Origin: Flavobacteriia bacterium
Lineage (GTDB): Bacteria; Bacteroidota; Bacteroidia; Flavobacteriales; Weeksellaceae
Length of the DNA stretch: 64,000 nt
Direction: 5' to 3'
Assembly: GCA_015999765.1 (NCBI GenBank)
Contig: JAECQR010000001.1
Location: 62,001 to 126,000 of the forward strand
In this document: piece after piece, positions 8,699 through 17,431 of the stretch
Position numbering within the stretch: position 1 is the first letter of the stretch
Layout of the letters: each line of letters begins with the position of its first letter
The notes under the pieces: generated by a model
Databases searched by the model: none
The model's input: the letters and a program-made list of their open reading frames with translations, nothing else
What the model was told of the DNA's origin: nothing
Position numbers and translations under genes: made by a program

Positions 8699-9718
8699 AT
8701 GAAAATTATCGTTCCGATGGCGGGAAGAGGTTCCCGATTAAGACCTCACACATTAACCGTTCCAAAACCATTAATCCCTATTGCCGGCAAACCTATTGTT
8801 CAGCGACTTGTAGAAGATATCGCTAAAGTTGCAGGTGAGAAAATTGATGAAATTGCTTTTATAATCGGTGATTTCGGCCCTGAGGTTGAAGCATCTTTAA
8901 TTCAAATTGCGGAGAAATTAGGTGCAAAAGGAAGTGTTTATACCCAGGACGAACCGCTTGGCACCGCCCACGCAATTAAATGTGCTGAAGCATCCATGCA
9001 GGGCGATGTAGTTGTTGCATTTGCAGACACGCTTTTTAAAGCAGATTTTATTCTTGATAAAAATTCCGATGGCGTTATCTGGGTGAAAAAGGTGGATGAC
9101 CCTTCCGCTTTCGGGGTAGTAAAGCTCGATGATTACGGATTTATTACAGATTTCGTAGAAAAGCCTAAAACCTTTGTTTCTGATCTTGCTATTATCGGGA
9201 TTTATTATTTCAATTCGGCTGAGAAACTGATGGATGAGATTAATTACATCATGAGTAACGACATCAAACAGGGAGGCGAGTATCAGTTGACCACCGCTCT
9301 GGAAAACCTTCGTCAGAAGGGCGCAAAATTTTCTCTGGGAAAAGTTGACGACTGGATGGATTGTGGCAATAAAAATGCTACAGTGGAGACTAATGGTAAA
9401 GTCCTTCATTATGAAAAAGAGAATGTTGCCAACTATCCCGCTACCGCTAAAATCACGAATTGTCTTATCATTCCGCCGTGTTTTATTGGGGAAAATGTAG
9501 AGATTTCAAACTCGAAAATCGGACCTTGTGTTTCGGTAGGAAACAATACCAAAATCATTAATTCAAACATCGATCACTCACTGATTCAGGAAGATACATT
9601 AATAGATCACGGAAACCTGAGCAATTCGATGATTGGAAACTCCGCACAATACTTCGGCGTTGCGAGGGAAATTTCACTGGGAGATTACTCGGTTCTGGAT
9701 TTTCTTTCCAAAAGCTGA
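8699..9718 (+). CDS. Sugar-phosphate nucleotidyltransferase
   Basis: 339 residues. The N-terminus MKIIVPMAGRGSRLRPHTL...PKPLIPIAGKP is the nucleotidyltransferase signature (GxGxR and PKPL). A metal-binding Asp in FADTLF follows, then a left-handed beta-helix C-terminus with hexapeptide-like repeats (ITNCLIIPPCFIGENVEISNS region). The family makes NDP-sugars from NTP and sugar 1-phosphate. Resemblance is to glucose-1-phosphate thymidylyltransferase and mannose-1-phosphate guanylyltransferase; I cannot decide the substrate. A strong hairpin follows the stop. Confidence 0.85.
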   Translation: MKIIVPMAGRGSRLRPHTLTVPKPLIPIAGKPIVQRLVEDIAKVAGEKIDEIAFIIGDFGPEVEASLIQIAEKLGAKGSVYTQDEPLGTAHAIKCAEASMQGDVVVAFADTLFKADFILDKNSDGVIWVKKVDDPSAFGVVKLDDYGFITDFVEKPKTFVSDLAIIGIYYFNSAEKLMDEINYIMSNDIKQGGEYQLTTALENLRQKGAKFSLGKVDDWMDCGNKNATVETNGKVLHYEKENVANYPATAKITNCLIIPPCFIGENVEISNSKIGPCVSVGNNTKIINSNIDHSLIQEDTLIDHGNLSNSMIGNSAQYFGVAREISLGDYSVLDFLSKS

Positions 9719-9736
9719 TCAATCAATACAAAAACT

Positions 9737-9777
9737 TAACGCAAGCCACACAAAACAATTTGTGTGGTTTGGCGTTA
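9737..9777 (+). terminator. Long hairpin after the nucleotidyltransferase gene
   Basis: Stem of about 18 bp: taacgc (9737-9742) pairs with gcgtta (9772-9777), aag with ttt, and ccacacaaa (9746-9754) with tttgtgtgg (9759-9767), around a 4-nt loop acaa, with a single bulged G. It has no T-run, so it may be a weak terminator, an mRNA 3'-end stabiliser, or an element for the following lipoprotein gene. Confidence 0.6.
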
Positions 9778-9817
9778 ATATTGCAAACTTTTTACCCAAT
9801 ATAAAGTAAAAGTTCTT

Positions 9818-10612
9818 ATGAAAAATTATATCATCATCCTACTGGCTTCAGTTTCACTCCTCTCGTGTAAAACACAAAATGCTGCCAATGCACCTTTAAG
9901 CACCAACGCTCCTGTGGCGGAGACTTCTGCCTTTTTTAAAGAAATTAATAAAAAACCGAATTTCCAGCAAGTCAAGATTAATTCAAGAGTCAATGTGGAA
10001 ACCGGAAACTTTATTCCCACACTCGATGCGACCATTTATATTGAAAACGGGCAAAAAGTCTGGATGAACATGATTGCAGTTTTCCTAAATGTGGGCCGCG
10101 GGATTGCAACTCCGGATGGAATCCAGGGCTACGAGAAGTGGAATAAAACATACATCGAATCTGATTTTTCTTACCTGAATAACCTTCTAAATGTAAACTT
10201 CATCGATTTCAATTCGCTGCAAAATCTCCTCATCGGTAAAACATTTATTCCGGTTAATGAAAAAGATTTTGTCTTAACTAAAAATGCCCAGGGTTACATG
10301 CTGACCTCGGCTAAAAACTTAAAATTTGAAAACGATGGTAAGATATCTGAATATGCCGTGACATTAGATTATGCTAATGATTTTAATCTTTCAAAAGTTA
10401 ATTTAAAGAACGTGAGTTCATCAGACAATCTGGAAGTTTCCTATTCAAATTGGACTACTTTCGAATCTGTGAATTTGCCAACAAATGTTAAAATATTAAT
10501 AAAAGGCACAAAAACGAGCCAAATTATGCTGGAAAATACGAAATTTGACAGTTCAAAGATGGAAACTCCGTATTCCGTTCCCAATAATTATACGAAAACT
10601 GAGATTAGATGA
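9818..10612 (+). CDS. DUF4292 family lipoprotein
   Basis: 264 residues with a lipoprotein signal peptide (hydrophobic segment then LLSC; Cys17 would be lipidated). The rest is beta-rich, with GRGIATPDGIQGYEKW and LLIGKTFIP segments as in DUF4292 proteins of Bacteroidota, which resemble LolB/LolA-like folds by general shape. It overlaps the M23-like gene by ATGA (10609-10612), so the two are translationally coupled, an arrangement I recall from related genomes. Its role is unknown; envelope maintenance is an inference. Confidence 0.8.
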   Translation: MKNYIIILLASVSLLSCKTQNAANAPLSTNAPVAETSAFFKEINKKPNFQQVKINSRVNVETGNFIPTLDATIYIENGQKVWMNMIAVFLNVGRGIATPDGIQGYEKWNKTYIESDFSYLNNLLNVNFIDFNSLQNLLIGKTFIPVNEKDFVLTKNAQGYMLTSAKNLKFENDGKISEYAVTLDYANDFNLSKVNLKNVSSSDNLEVSYSNWTTFESVNLPTNVKILIKGTKTSQIMLENTKFDSSKMETPYSVPNNYTKTEIR

Positions 10613-12192
10613 TTAAGAAATTAAGCTTTTTAATAGGACTTTTTCTGTTCGGGATTTTATTCTCACAGAAGAAAGAACAACTTCAAAAGCAGAATGCAGA
10701 ACTTAAGAAACAGATTGCCTCCATCAATGCCAATTTAGCGAAAACTCAGCAACAGTCTAAACTTTCTGTAGCTTATCTTAACGATGTTCAGAAAAAAATT
10801 CAGCTTCGCGAAAAAGTATACACCAATACCCAAAAGGAAAAAAGACTGATAGAGGACGATATTTATCTCCGTCAGCTTGAAATTAACCGGCAAAACCGAG
10901 AACTGGCTGTTTTGAGAAAAAATTACGCCGAAGTTCTTGTTAAAGCCTACAAAAATAAGGGTGTCCAGAATAAAGTAACCTTCATTCTCTCTTCAAAAAA
11001 CCTGGGCGAAGCCCTGCGCCGTGTCCAGTATCTAAAAGATTATTCGGATTATCAGGATAAAAAAGCTGCTGAAATTTCCAAAGCTGCACAGATACTTCTC
11101 CAGAATATTTCATTGAAACAGAAATCGGTTAAAGACAAGGAAACAATCCTTTCTAACCAGCAGAAAGATTTACTTACGATTGCTGCAGAAAAAAAACAAA
11201 AGGAAAATCTTCTTCAGGAATTTAAGAAAAACGAAGTCCAGCTTACTGCAGAACTGAAGCAGAAGCAGACTGAATCTAAAAAACTGGAAGGGCAAATCCG
11301 TTCCATCATTGCCGAGGAAATCCGTATTGCAAAAGCAAAGGAAGAAGAACGGAAAAAAGCAGAAGCCGAGAAAATTCGTCTTGCCAAAATAGCTGCTGAC
11401 CGTGAAAAAGCTAGGATAGAGTCCGAAAATAAAGCCAGACTTGAGGCTTTAGCTTTAGAAAAGAAAAAAGCTGATGAAGAAGCTAAACGACTGAAAGATA
11501 TTGCAGAGAAAAAAGCAGCTGATGAAGCCGAAAAAGCAAAAATCGCAGCCGCCGCTGATTCCAAAAAAACTGAGGACGTCAGGAAGGCAGCCGACGCAGA
11601 AAGAGCAGAAGCCAGAAGAGCGGCTGCTGCAAGAGACGCTGCGATTGCAGCAGCGAACGCAAAAGCCGCCGCTGATAAAGCTGCAGATGCGAGAGAAGCT
11701 GAAGCTTCACTAAGCAAGAAAAATGAGGACCAGAAAAAAGCTGCAGAAACCAAGGCGATGACCAATTATGGAGTCTCCAGTGCAGTAGGAAATAATTTTG
11801 CAGCGAACCGAGGAAAAATGGGGATGCCCGCATACGGAACCATTACTCACCGATTCGGGCGCCAACCGCATCCTGTATTTAAAAATATCATTGAAGAAAA
11901 TAATGGAATTAAAATTGCGGTTACCAAAGGAACTGTAGCCAAATGTGTAGCTCCAGGCACCGTTTCGAGAGTAGTTGCGTCCGGCGACGGATCTAAAATG
12001 GTTTTTGTAAAACACGGGGATTATTTTACGATTTACGCGAATTTATCGAACACCATGGTATCTGCCAATCAGCAGGTTTCAGCGGGAACGTCAATTGGCA
12101 CTGTAGGTGCTGACTTCGACGGGACGTACACGCTTGATTTCCAGATTTGGAACGGCACCAATCCTGTGGACCCATTGGGTTGGGTAAATTGA
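10609..12192 (+). CDS. EnvC-like murein hydrolase activator (coiled coil plus degenerate M23/LytM domain)
   Basis: 527 residues: signal peptide (1-18), long coiled coil (about 20-250), an Ala/Lys/Glu-rich low-complexity segment (about 230-385), then a LytM domain from about residue 403. All zinc ligands of active M23 peptidases are missing: the HxGxD motif reads NNGIK and the HxH motif reads TLD (in TLDFQIW). This matches EnvC/NlpD-type proteins, which do not cut peptidoglycan but activate amidases for daughter-cell separation. The coupled DUF4292 lipoprotein upstream and tatA downstream fit an envelope role. The catalytically inactive status is seen; the activator function is inferred. Confidence 0.85.
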   Translation: MIKKLSFLIGLFLFGILFSQKKEQLQKQNAELKKQIASINANLAKTQQQSKLSVAYLNDVQKKIQLREKVYTNTQKEKRLIEDDIYLRQLEINRQNRELAVLRKNYAEVLVKAYKNKGVQNKVTFILSSKNLGEALRRVQYLKDYSDYQDKKAAEISKAAQILLQNISLKQKSVKDKETILSNQQKDLLTIAAEKKQKENLLQEFKKNEVQLTAELKQKQTESKKLEGQIRSIIAEEIRIAKAKEEERKKAEAEKIRLAKIAADREKARIESENKARLEALALEKKKADEEAKRLKDIAEKKAADEAEKAKIAAAADSKKTEDVRKAADAERAEARRAAAARDAAIAAANAKAAADKAADAREAEASLSKKNEDQKKAAETKAMTNYGVSSAVGNNFAANRGKMGMPAYGTITHRFGRQPHPVFKNIIEENNGIKIAVTKGTVAKCVAPGTVSRVVASGDGSKMVFVKHGDYFTIYANLSNTMVSANQQVSAGTSIGTVGADFDGTYTLDFQIWNGTNPVDPLGWVN

Positions 12193-12211
12193 AAAATATA
12201 ATTTAACTTTG
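12180..12211 (+). promoter_or_regulatory. Promoter of tatA
   Basis: TTG at 12180-12182, spacer 21 nt, TAACTTTG at 12204-12211, overlapping the end of the previous gene; tatA starts 17 nt downstream. Confidence 0.55.
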
Positions 12212-12227
12212 CACAAAACTTTAGAAC

Positions 12228-12431
12228 ATGGTTACACTTACTATATTAGCACTTTCCTGGCAACATCTACTTATTGTTGCTGTAATTTTACTCATCCTTT
12301 TTGGGGGTAAGAAAATTCCTGAAATGATGCGTGGTTTAGGTTCAGGTATCAAAGAATTTAAAGATGCTGTGAAAGAGGAAGACAAAAAGACTCCAGAAGA
12401 CCCGAAAAACAATTCAAATCCTGCGAACTAA
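12228..12431 (+). CDS. tatA: TatA/TatE twin-arginine translocase subunit
   Basis: 67 residues: a short N-terminus, one membrane helix (about residues 8-25), the LFGGKKIPEMMRGLGSGIKEFK hinge and amphipathic helix split across residues 24-45, then an acidic/basic tail. This is the TatA architecture and size. TatA oligomers form the channel that moves folded proteins across the inner membrane. tatC is not next to it in this window. The DUF4254 gene follows after 9 bp. Confidence 0.93.
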   Translation: MVTLTILALSWQHLLIVAVILLILFGGKKIPEMMRGLGSGIKEFKDAVKEEDKKTPEDPKNNSNPAN

Positions 12432-12440
12432 TTTTCAGTT

Positions 12441-13061
12441 ATGAGTTTTTCCGAAAGTGCCTGGGAAATCTTTAATCAGTCGATTAATGATTATCACCAA
12501 AACGATGATGTAGATACCCCGATCACCAATTCCTTTGAAAAGAATTCTTTGGAATGGCTTTTGTATGCAAAGAACTGGATCGATACCGTTCAATGGCATT
12601 TGGAAGATATTATTCGCGACGAAAATATAGAGCCGCTTGAAGCATTAAAAATTAAAAGAAGAATAGACTCTTCGAATCAGCAAAGAACTGATTTGGTAGA
12701 GTTTATCGACAGTTGGTTTTTTCAGAATTATTCAGATATAACTCCAGACTCCAACGCAAAAATCAACAGCGAAACTCCTGCATGGGCAGTTGACCGCCTG
12801 TCGATTCTCGCACTGAAAGTCTACCACATGTCACTGGAAGCCAACCGAACTTCTGCAAGTGAAGAACACAGATTCAACTGTAACAATAAGCTGAATGTAT
12901 TATTGGAGCAGAAAAAAGATTTGTCTGAAGCAATAGACCAATTGCTTTTTGATATTGAGAGCGGTAAGATTAAGATGAAAGTTTATAAACAGATGAAAAT
13001 GTATAATGATGAAAGTCTTAATCCGGTCCTGTATCAAAACGTGAAAAATGACCAAACTTAA
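12441..13061 (+). CDS. DUF4254 domain protein
   Basis: 206 residues, mostly helical, no signal peptide. The conserved core WHLEDIIRDENIEP...KRRIDSSNQQRTDLVE identifies DUF4254. The function of the family is not known to me. The gene overlaps the following lipoprotein gene by 14 bp and follows tatA by 9 bp, so all are in one operon leading to ribA. Confidence 0.85.
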   Translation: MSFSESAWEIFNQSINDYHQNDDVDTPITNSFEKNSLEWLLYAKNWIDTVQWHLEDIIRDENIEPLEALKIKRRIDSSNQQRTDLVEFIDSWFFQNYSDITPDSNAKINSETPAWAVDRLSILALKVYHMSLEANRTSASEEHRFNCNNKLNVLLEQKKDLSEAIDQLLFDIESGKIKMKVYKQMKMYNDESLNPVLYQNVKNDQT

Positions 13062-13515
13062 AGTTCGTTACATTTTACTGTTATTTTTTATTTTTTCCTG
13101 TTCTGCCGAAAAGATAAATCTTTCACCCGTAGGTGAAAACTCTGTTTCTTTAAATGGATCAGGCCCAACGTATTCATTAAGCGATCGAAAAAATCTTATT
13201 ATCTACTCCTCAGAAATTACCAGTTTAATCGGTTCGTTTCCTAAATTCCGGAATGATGCGGTGAATTCTGAAGTCACAAAACTGAAACTGCATTTAAAAG
13301 ATTATATAAGCGCAATTAATGCCTATAATCTTGTTGAAATGGAAAATTCAAGAATAAAATTCGAGAAGTCGTACAAGAAACTCCAAAAACTTAGAAGATT
13401 CCTTAATATAGACGAAGACGAGGTGCTCAACAGATATTTGGTAAGAATTAAGACCAATATGAGTTTTCTGCAAGGCAATATTTCCAAAGATTCAATATCT
13501 ACCTTTAAAAACTGA
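13048..13515 (+). CDS. Hypothetical lipoprotein
   Basis: 155 residues. The N-terminus has basic residues, a hydrophobic stretch and FSCSAE, a lipobox ending at Cys18. The rest is largely helical and charged, including a segment of Lys/Arg-rich helix near KFEKSYKKLQKLRRFLN. I do not recognise the family. It starts 14 bp inside the DUF4254 gene and ends 6 bp before ribA, so it is translated as part of this operon. Confidence 0.75.
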   Translation: MTKLKVRYILLLFFIFSCSAEKINLSPVGENSVSLNGSGPTYSLSDRKNLIIYSSEITSLIGSFPKFRNDAVNSEVTKLKLHLKDYISAINAYNLVEMENSRIKFEKSYKKLQKLRRFLNIDEDEVLNRYLVRIKTNMSFLQGNISKDSISTFKN

Positions 13516-13521
13516 TTTTAC

Positions 13522-14136
13522 ATGTTAAAAATTCAAGCCGAAGCTCAGGTTCCTACCGAGTACGGGAATTTCAGAATGATTGCTTTTTCTGAAGACGAAA
13601 ACGACTGGATGCCTCACATGGCGATTATTGCCGAAAATACGGATCTTTCAAAACCAATCAATGTACGTTTTCATTCAGAATGCATTACCGGTGAAGTTTT
13701 TCATTCAAAAAAATGCGAATGCGGGCAGCAGCTCGATGCGGCGATGAAATTCATCCACGAAAACGGTGGAATTATCATTTATCTGCGTCAGGAGGGCAGA
13801 AATATTGGTATCATCAATAAGTTGAAAGCATATTCTCTTCAGGAAAAAGGTTTCGATACGGTAGAAGCCAACCTGAAATTAGGGCTTCCGGCAGATGACA
13901 GGGATTTTGGTGATGCGATAGAAGTACTCAATATCTTAGGGGTAAAAGAAATAAATCTTCTTACTAATAATCCGGCGAAAATGAAAATTGTAGAAGACAG
14001 CAATATACGTCTGAACAAAAGGATTCCGCTGCAGATTAATTCGACTTCAGACAGCGAAAGTTACCTGAAAGTGAAGAAAGATTATTTTGGGCATCTGTTG
14101 GAAGATGACGATGATATTATAAACAGAACGCTTTGA
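13522..14136 (+). CDS. ribA: GTP cyclohydrolase II (monofunctional)
   Basis: 204 residues, the single-domain form, without the DHBP synthase (RibB) domain it is often fused to. Zinc ligands Cys54, Cys65 and Cys67 lie in HSECITGEVFHSKKCECGQQ, and YLRQEGRNIGI follows as the GTP-binding signature. It opens GTP to 2,5-diamino-6-ribosylamino-4(3H)-pyrimidinone 5'-phosphate, the first step of riboflavin synthesis. It ends the tatA operon; the terminator stem includes its last codons and stop. Confidence 0.95.
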   Translation: MLKIQAEAQVPTEYGNFRMIAFSEDENDWMPHMAIIAENTDLSKPINVRFHSECITGEVFHSKKCECGQQLDAAMKFIHENGGIIIYLRQEGRNIGIINKLKAYSLQEKGFDTVEANLKLGLPADDRDFGDAIEVLNILGVKEINLLTNNPAKMKIVEDSNIRLNKRIPLQINSTSDSESYLKVKKDYFGHLLEDDDDIINRTL

Positions 14137-14160
14137 AAAATCAAAGCGTTCTTTATTTTT
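14127..14160 (+). terminator. Intrinsic terminator overlapping the ribA stop codon
   Basis: 10-bp stem aacgctttga (14127-14136) / tcaaagcgtt (14141-14150), 4-nt loop aaaa, then a T-rich tail (ctttattttt). The stop TGA at 14134-14136 is inside the left arm. Confidence 0.8.
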
Positions 14161-14178
14161 AGTAAAAATGATTCTATT

Positions 14179-14886
14179 TTAGAGAAGCAAAGCAGTTTCC
14201 AGTGCCAACTGAATCATCGGTGTTAAAGCCTGCTCTCTCTGGTCGGCCGAAATCTGTTCCTGTGTAGGAATAATATCTGAAACCGTAAGAATTGTTGCTG
14301 CATTCTTGCCTAAGTGTTTTGCATTAGCAAAGAGTGCAAAAGCTTCCATCTCTACTGCGGTACAATTATATTTTTCTGCGATTGTCGGAGTTCCGGGAGT
14401 TGCTCTGTAAAAAACATCGCTGGTATGAATATTTGTGGGCTTTAAATTAAGTGACATATTCTTCGCCGTCTCGTTAATCAGGCCATAAACATTTCCTTGA
14501 TTTTCAATCAGTTCCTCTTCGATACCCCATGCAAATTTTGCATAGGTGGATTCACTTGCGGCATTCTCGACATTCAGCACATCAAAAAGATTTAGCTCAG
14601 GAGTATAGCCGCCACAGGTTCCAATCCTGATAATAGTGTCTACATCGTATTCCGTATAAAGCTCATAAGAATAGATTCCGATACTTGGCGCTCCCATACC
14701 ACTTGCACCTACTGAGATTTCTTTGCCCTTGTATAATCCCGTGAAATAAAAAATATTGCGGGTTTTACTTACTAATTTTACATCAGTCAGAAAATTGTCG
14801 GCAATATATTTCGCACGAAGCGGATCGCCGGGTTGCAAAACTGTTTTAGCGATTTCACCCTTTTTTGCTGCGATATGAACACTCAT
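14179..14886 (-). CDS. deoD: Purine nucleoside phosphorylase, DeoD type
   Basis: 235 residues, the hexameric DeoD size. The phosphate-site LQPGDPLRAKYIA, the RIGTCGG loop, VEMEAFALF and the catalytic TVSDII (Asp) are all present. It splits purine (deoxy)nucleosides with phosphate into base and (deoxy)ribose 1-phosphate in purine salvage. It is a single gene facing ribA, with no other salvage gene nearby. Confidence 0.95.
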   Translation of the reverse strand: MSVHIAAKKGEIAKTVLQPGDPLRAKYIADNFLTDVKLVSKTRNIFYFTGLYKGKEISVGASGMGAPSIGIYSYELYTEYDVDTIIRIGTCGGYTPELNLFDVLNVENAASESTYAKFAWGIEEELIENQGNVYGLINETAKNMSLNLKPTNIHTSDVFYRATPGTPTIAEKYNCTAVEMEAFALFANAKHLGKNAATILTVSDIIPTQEQISADQREQALTPMIQLALETALLL

Positions 14887-14993
14887 AATTTTAAATTTAA
14901 ATTGAAGTTTAAATGTAAGAAAATCTGCCTGATTTAAAAATTATGTAACTCAAAAATTAAGAAAAATGCCCGAAAACAGACAAAAATCATATC

Positions 14994-15024
14994 GAAAAAA
15001 CCCCCTGAATTTTTCAGCGGGTTT
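14994..15024 (-). terminator. Intrinsic terminator of the lipoprotein gene at 15.0-15.6 kb
   Basis: 12-bp stem with one mismatch, aaaccccctgaa (14998-15009) / ttcagcgggttt (15013-15024), loop ttt, followed on the minus strand by a U-run. Confidence 0.75.
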
Positions 15025-15047
15025 ACATGAATGATAAGTCTTAGATT

Positions 15048-15551
15048 TTAATCTCGGTCAGGAATATTGTAATATTTAATTACGCTTTGATAATCCTCAT
15101 ATTTCACATTTGTATTCTTCCCCTGCGAGGCAGGAATTAAAACAACTCTAAATCTTTGATTATTGAGATACGTCGTTGCTTCCGAAGCACTGAGTGTTGC
15201 CTGATCGAAATTGGCTTCAGTATAAATTTCAATATTTGCAGTATCGAATAAAAAGTTATAATCTAATTCTCTGCCACCGGTTAAAAATTCGGTTTTAGGT
15301 AAAAGTTGCCAAACAGCACTTCCGCCGGAAGCTGAATTGATGTTTCTGTATACTAAAACAACATCTGTAGTGGCGATATTAATTCCCTGATTTATGGTGT
15401 AACTGTTTCCGCTGTTAAATGTTCCGGTAACATCACGCATCATTGGATAAGTATCATTATCATCTACTAATACATCATCATTTCTATCGGTACAGCTCAC
15501 TGCCAAAAAGCCAAATAAAGCCAAAAGCAGTATGGTAAAGTAATTTTTCAT
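15048..15551 (-). CDS. Hypothetical lipoprotein
   Basis: 167 residues with a lipoprotein signal peptide (hydrophobic stretch ending AVSC, Cys20) followed by an acidic linker rich in Asp. The mature part looks beta-rich (TFNSGNSYTINQGINI, VVLVYRNI, FRVVLIPA). I do not recognise the family. It is monocistronic with its own terminator. Outer-membrane periplasmic or surface anchoring is inferred from the Cys and following acidic residues. Confidence 0.75.
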   Translation of the reverse strand: MKNYFTILLLALFGFLAVSCTDRNDDVLVDDNDTYPMMRDVTGTFNSGNSYTINQGINIATTDVVLVYRNINSASGGSAVWQLLPKTEFLTGGRELDYNFLFDTANIEIYTEANFDQATLSASEATTYLNNQRFRVVLIPASQGKNTNVKYEDYQSVIKYYNIPDRD

Positions 15552-15632
15552 TTCTATTATTTTTAAAGGTGAATTGTTTCGTACAACTCAATATGCATGC
15601 CAATAAATATAGAATTTGAATATTAAAAATCG

Positions 15633-15640
15633 TATTTTTG
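15633..15640 (+). promoter_or_regulatory. Probable -7 box (TATTTTTG) of the GH3-bshA unit
   Basis: Perfect TAnnTTTG match 23 nt before the start codon. The nearest TTG (15616-15618) is only 14 nt upstream, shorter than usual. Confidence 0.45.
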
Positions 15641-15662
15641 TTAAACGTCTCAACCTATATCA

Positions 15663-17408
15663 ATGAAAAAAGTGAAACACCCTTTTACCTCTATTTTTAT
15701 TTTCTTGTTTTCTCTGCAGTTAACTGCTCAATATCAGCCAAAGAATCTAACGAAAGAAGATTTACGAAAGGCAAATAATTGGGTTAGAGAAACCTACAAT
15801 AGCCTTTCACAGGACGAAAAATTAGGTCAGCTGTTCATTGTAGCACTCTATACTAATAAGGACGAAGAACATATCAGTAACGTTAGAAGCATCGTAGAAA
15901 AAGAGCAGATTGGCGGATTAATCCTGATGCAGGACGATGCTGCGCGGGAAATTAATCTTGTTAATGAATTCCAGAAAAAATCGAAAGTTCCGCTTATGAT
16001 TGGGATGGATGCAGAATGGGGACTGTTTCAGCGGATCGCGGCGGCACACAAATTTCCGTGGGCCATGACTCTGGGTGCAATTCAGGACAAGAATCTCATT
16101 ACCCAAATGGCAGCAAAAATTGCCGAAGATTCCAAACGAATGGGCATTAACTGGGATTTCGCACCAGTAGTTGATGTTAATACCAATCCGGAAAATCCCA
16201 TCATCGGCAACCGAAGTTTCGGTTCTGAGGTTCCTAATGTAATCAGTTCTGCATTAGCCTACTCCAACGGTTTGCAGGAAAATAATATTTTAGCAGCCAT
16301 TAAGCACTTTCCCGGTCACGGTGATACGAACACCGATTCTCATCTGGACTTACCCGTTGTATCTCACAATCTCCAGCGCCTGAACGAAGTTGAACTCGCC
16401 CCTTTCAAAGCGCTTATGGACAAAGGAATTGGTGGCGTAATGGTAGCTCACCTTTATGTACCTGCCCTCGAAAAAGAAAATGGAATCCCTGCCTCTGTCT
16501 CAAAAAACATTATTACCGGATTGCTTAAAGAGAAATTTGGTTACAAAGGTTTGATTATTACCGATGCTTTAAATATGGGCGCCGTAGCAAAACGCTATAA
16601 ACCGGGCGAACTGGATGCCCTTGCTTTTAAAGCCGGAAACGATATCATGTTATTTTCGGAGGGAGTAAAAGAAGGCAAGAGATTGATTCAGTTGGCGATA
16701 GATAATAAAGAAATCAGCCAGTCACGGGTCGACGAAAGTGTGAAGAAAATTTTGCTGACCAAATATTACCTTGGTCTGGATAGATATGAACCCCGAAATC
16801 CCGAAAACATCAAACATGACCTGAATAATGATTCCCACAAAATACTGGTTCAGAATCTTTATGCTAATGCTTTGACCTTGCTTAAAGACGATAAAGAATT
16901 GATTCCGCTTAGCTGTAAAGAAACCTATTACTACGTTCCTCTGGAAGAAGCTCCTTATCAAACATTTGCAAATCAGTTAAATTTAAAAACTACAGTTATT
17001 GTAAAGAAAAGTTCAGAAATCTCCTCCATTCCGAAAAATTCAAAAGTGATTGTTGGATTCCATAAGGACAACTCCACCGCTTACAAACCTTATAAAATAT
17101 CGGCAGAAAGCAAAAAGGCATTGGCAGATTTAAGCAAAAACCATCAGCTGATTCTAAATGTTTTCGGGTCGGCGTACGCATTGAAAGATGTTGATATTTC
17201 AAATATTTCAACGGTTTTGGTGGCTTACGAAAACAATGATGATTCGATGACCGCTACGGCGAAGGCGATGAATGGCAGCACCAATATTTCAGGCCGGCTG
17301 CCAGTTTTGGTAAATTCCAGTATAAAAGCAGGCGCGGGATTAGATCTGAAAACTTCAGCGAAAAGCGGACCTTCACAAAAAGAAAACAATAAAACAGTAA
17401 TTGAGTAA
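15663..17408 (+). CDS. Glycoside hydrolase family 3 beta-N-acetylhexosaminidase-like protein
   Basis: 581 residues with a signal peptide (1-22). The GH3 N-terminal domain has IGMDAEWGLFQRI, the NagZ-type KHFPGHGDT motif from residue 214 and the nucleophile Asp301 (IITDALNMGAV). KHFPGHG(D/N)T marks the beta-N-acetylglucosaminidase branch of GH3, acting on peptidoglycan or other GlcNAc glycans. After residue ~400 a GH3 C-terminal-like domain follows. Bacteroidota often carry a longer form fused to a beta-lactamase domain; that domain is absent here. The export signal points to the periplasm. bshA starts 23 bp downstream. Confidence 0.88.
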   Translation: MKKVKHPFTSIFIFLFSLQLTAQYQPKNLTKEDLRKANNWVRETYNSLSQDEKLGQLFIVALYTNKDEEHISNVRSIVEKEQIGGLILMQDDAAREINLVNEFQKKSKVPLMIGMDAEWGLFQRIAAAHKFPWAMTLGAIQDKNLITQMAAKIAEDSKRMGINWDFAPVVDVNTNPENPIIGNRSFGSEVPNVISSALAYSNGLQENNILAAIKHFPGHGDTNTDSHLDLPVVSHNLQRLNEVELAPFKALMDKGIGGVMVAHLYVPALEKENGIPASVSKNIITGLLKEKFGYKGLIITDALNMGAVAKRYKPGELDALAFKAGNDIMLFSEGVKEGKRLIQLAIDNKEISQSRVDESVKKILLTKYYLGLDRYEPRNPENIKHDLNNDSHKILVQNLYANALTLLKDDKELIPLSCKETYYYVPLEEAPYQTFANQLNLKTTVIVKKSSEISSIPKNSKVIVGFHKDNSTAYKPYKISAESKKALADLSKNHQLILNVFGSAYALKDVDISNISTVLVAYENNDDSMTATAKAMNGSTNISGRLPVLVNSSIKAGAGLDLKTSAKSGPSQKENNKTVIE

Positions 17409-17431
17409 TTTCAATTAACAAAAATACAGTT

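Noticed and set aside
11214-11765. 183-residue minus-strand Ala/Ser frame
   Set aside because: Shadow of the Ala/Lys/Glu-rich repeat of the EnvC-like gene; low complexity and no start signal.
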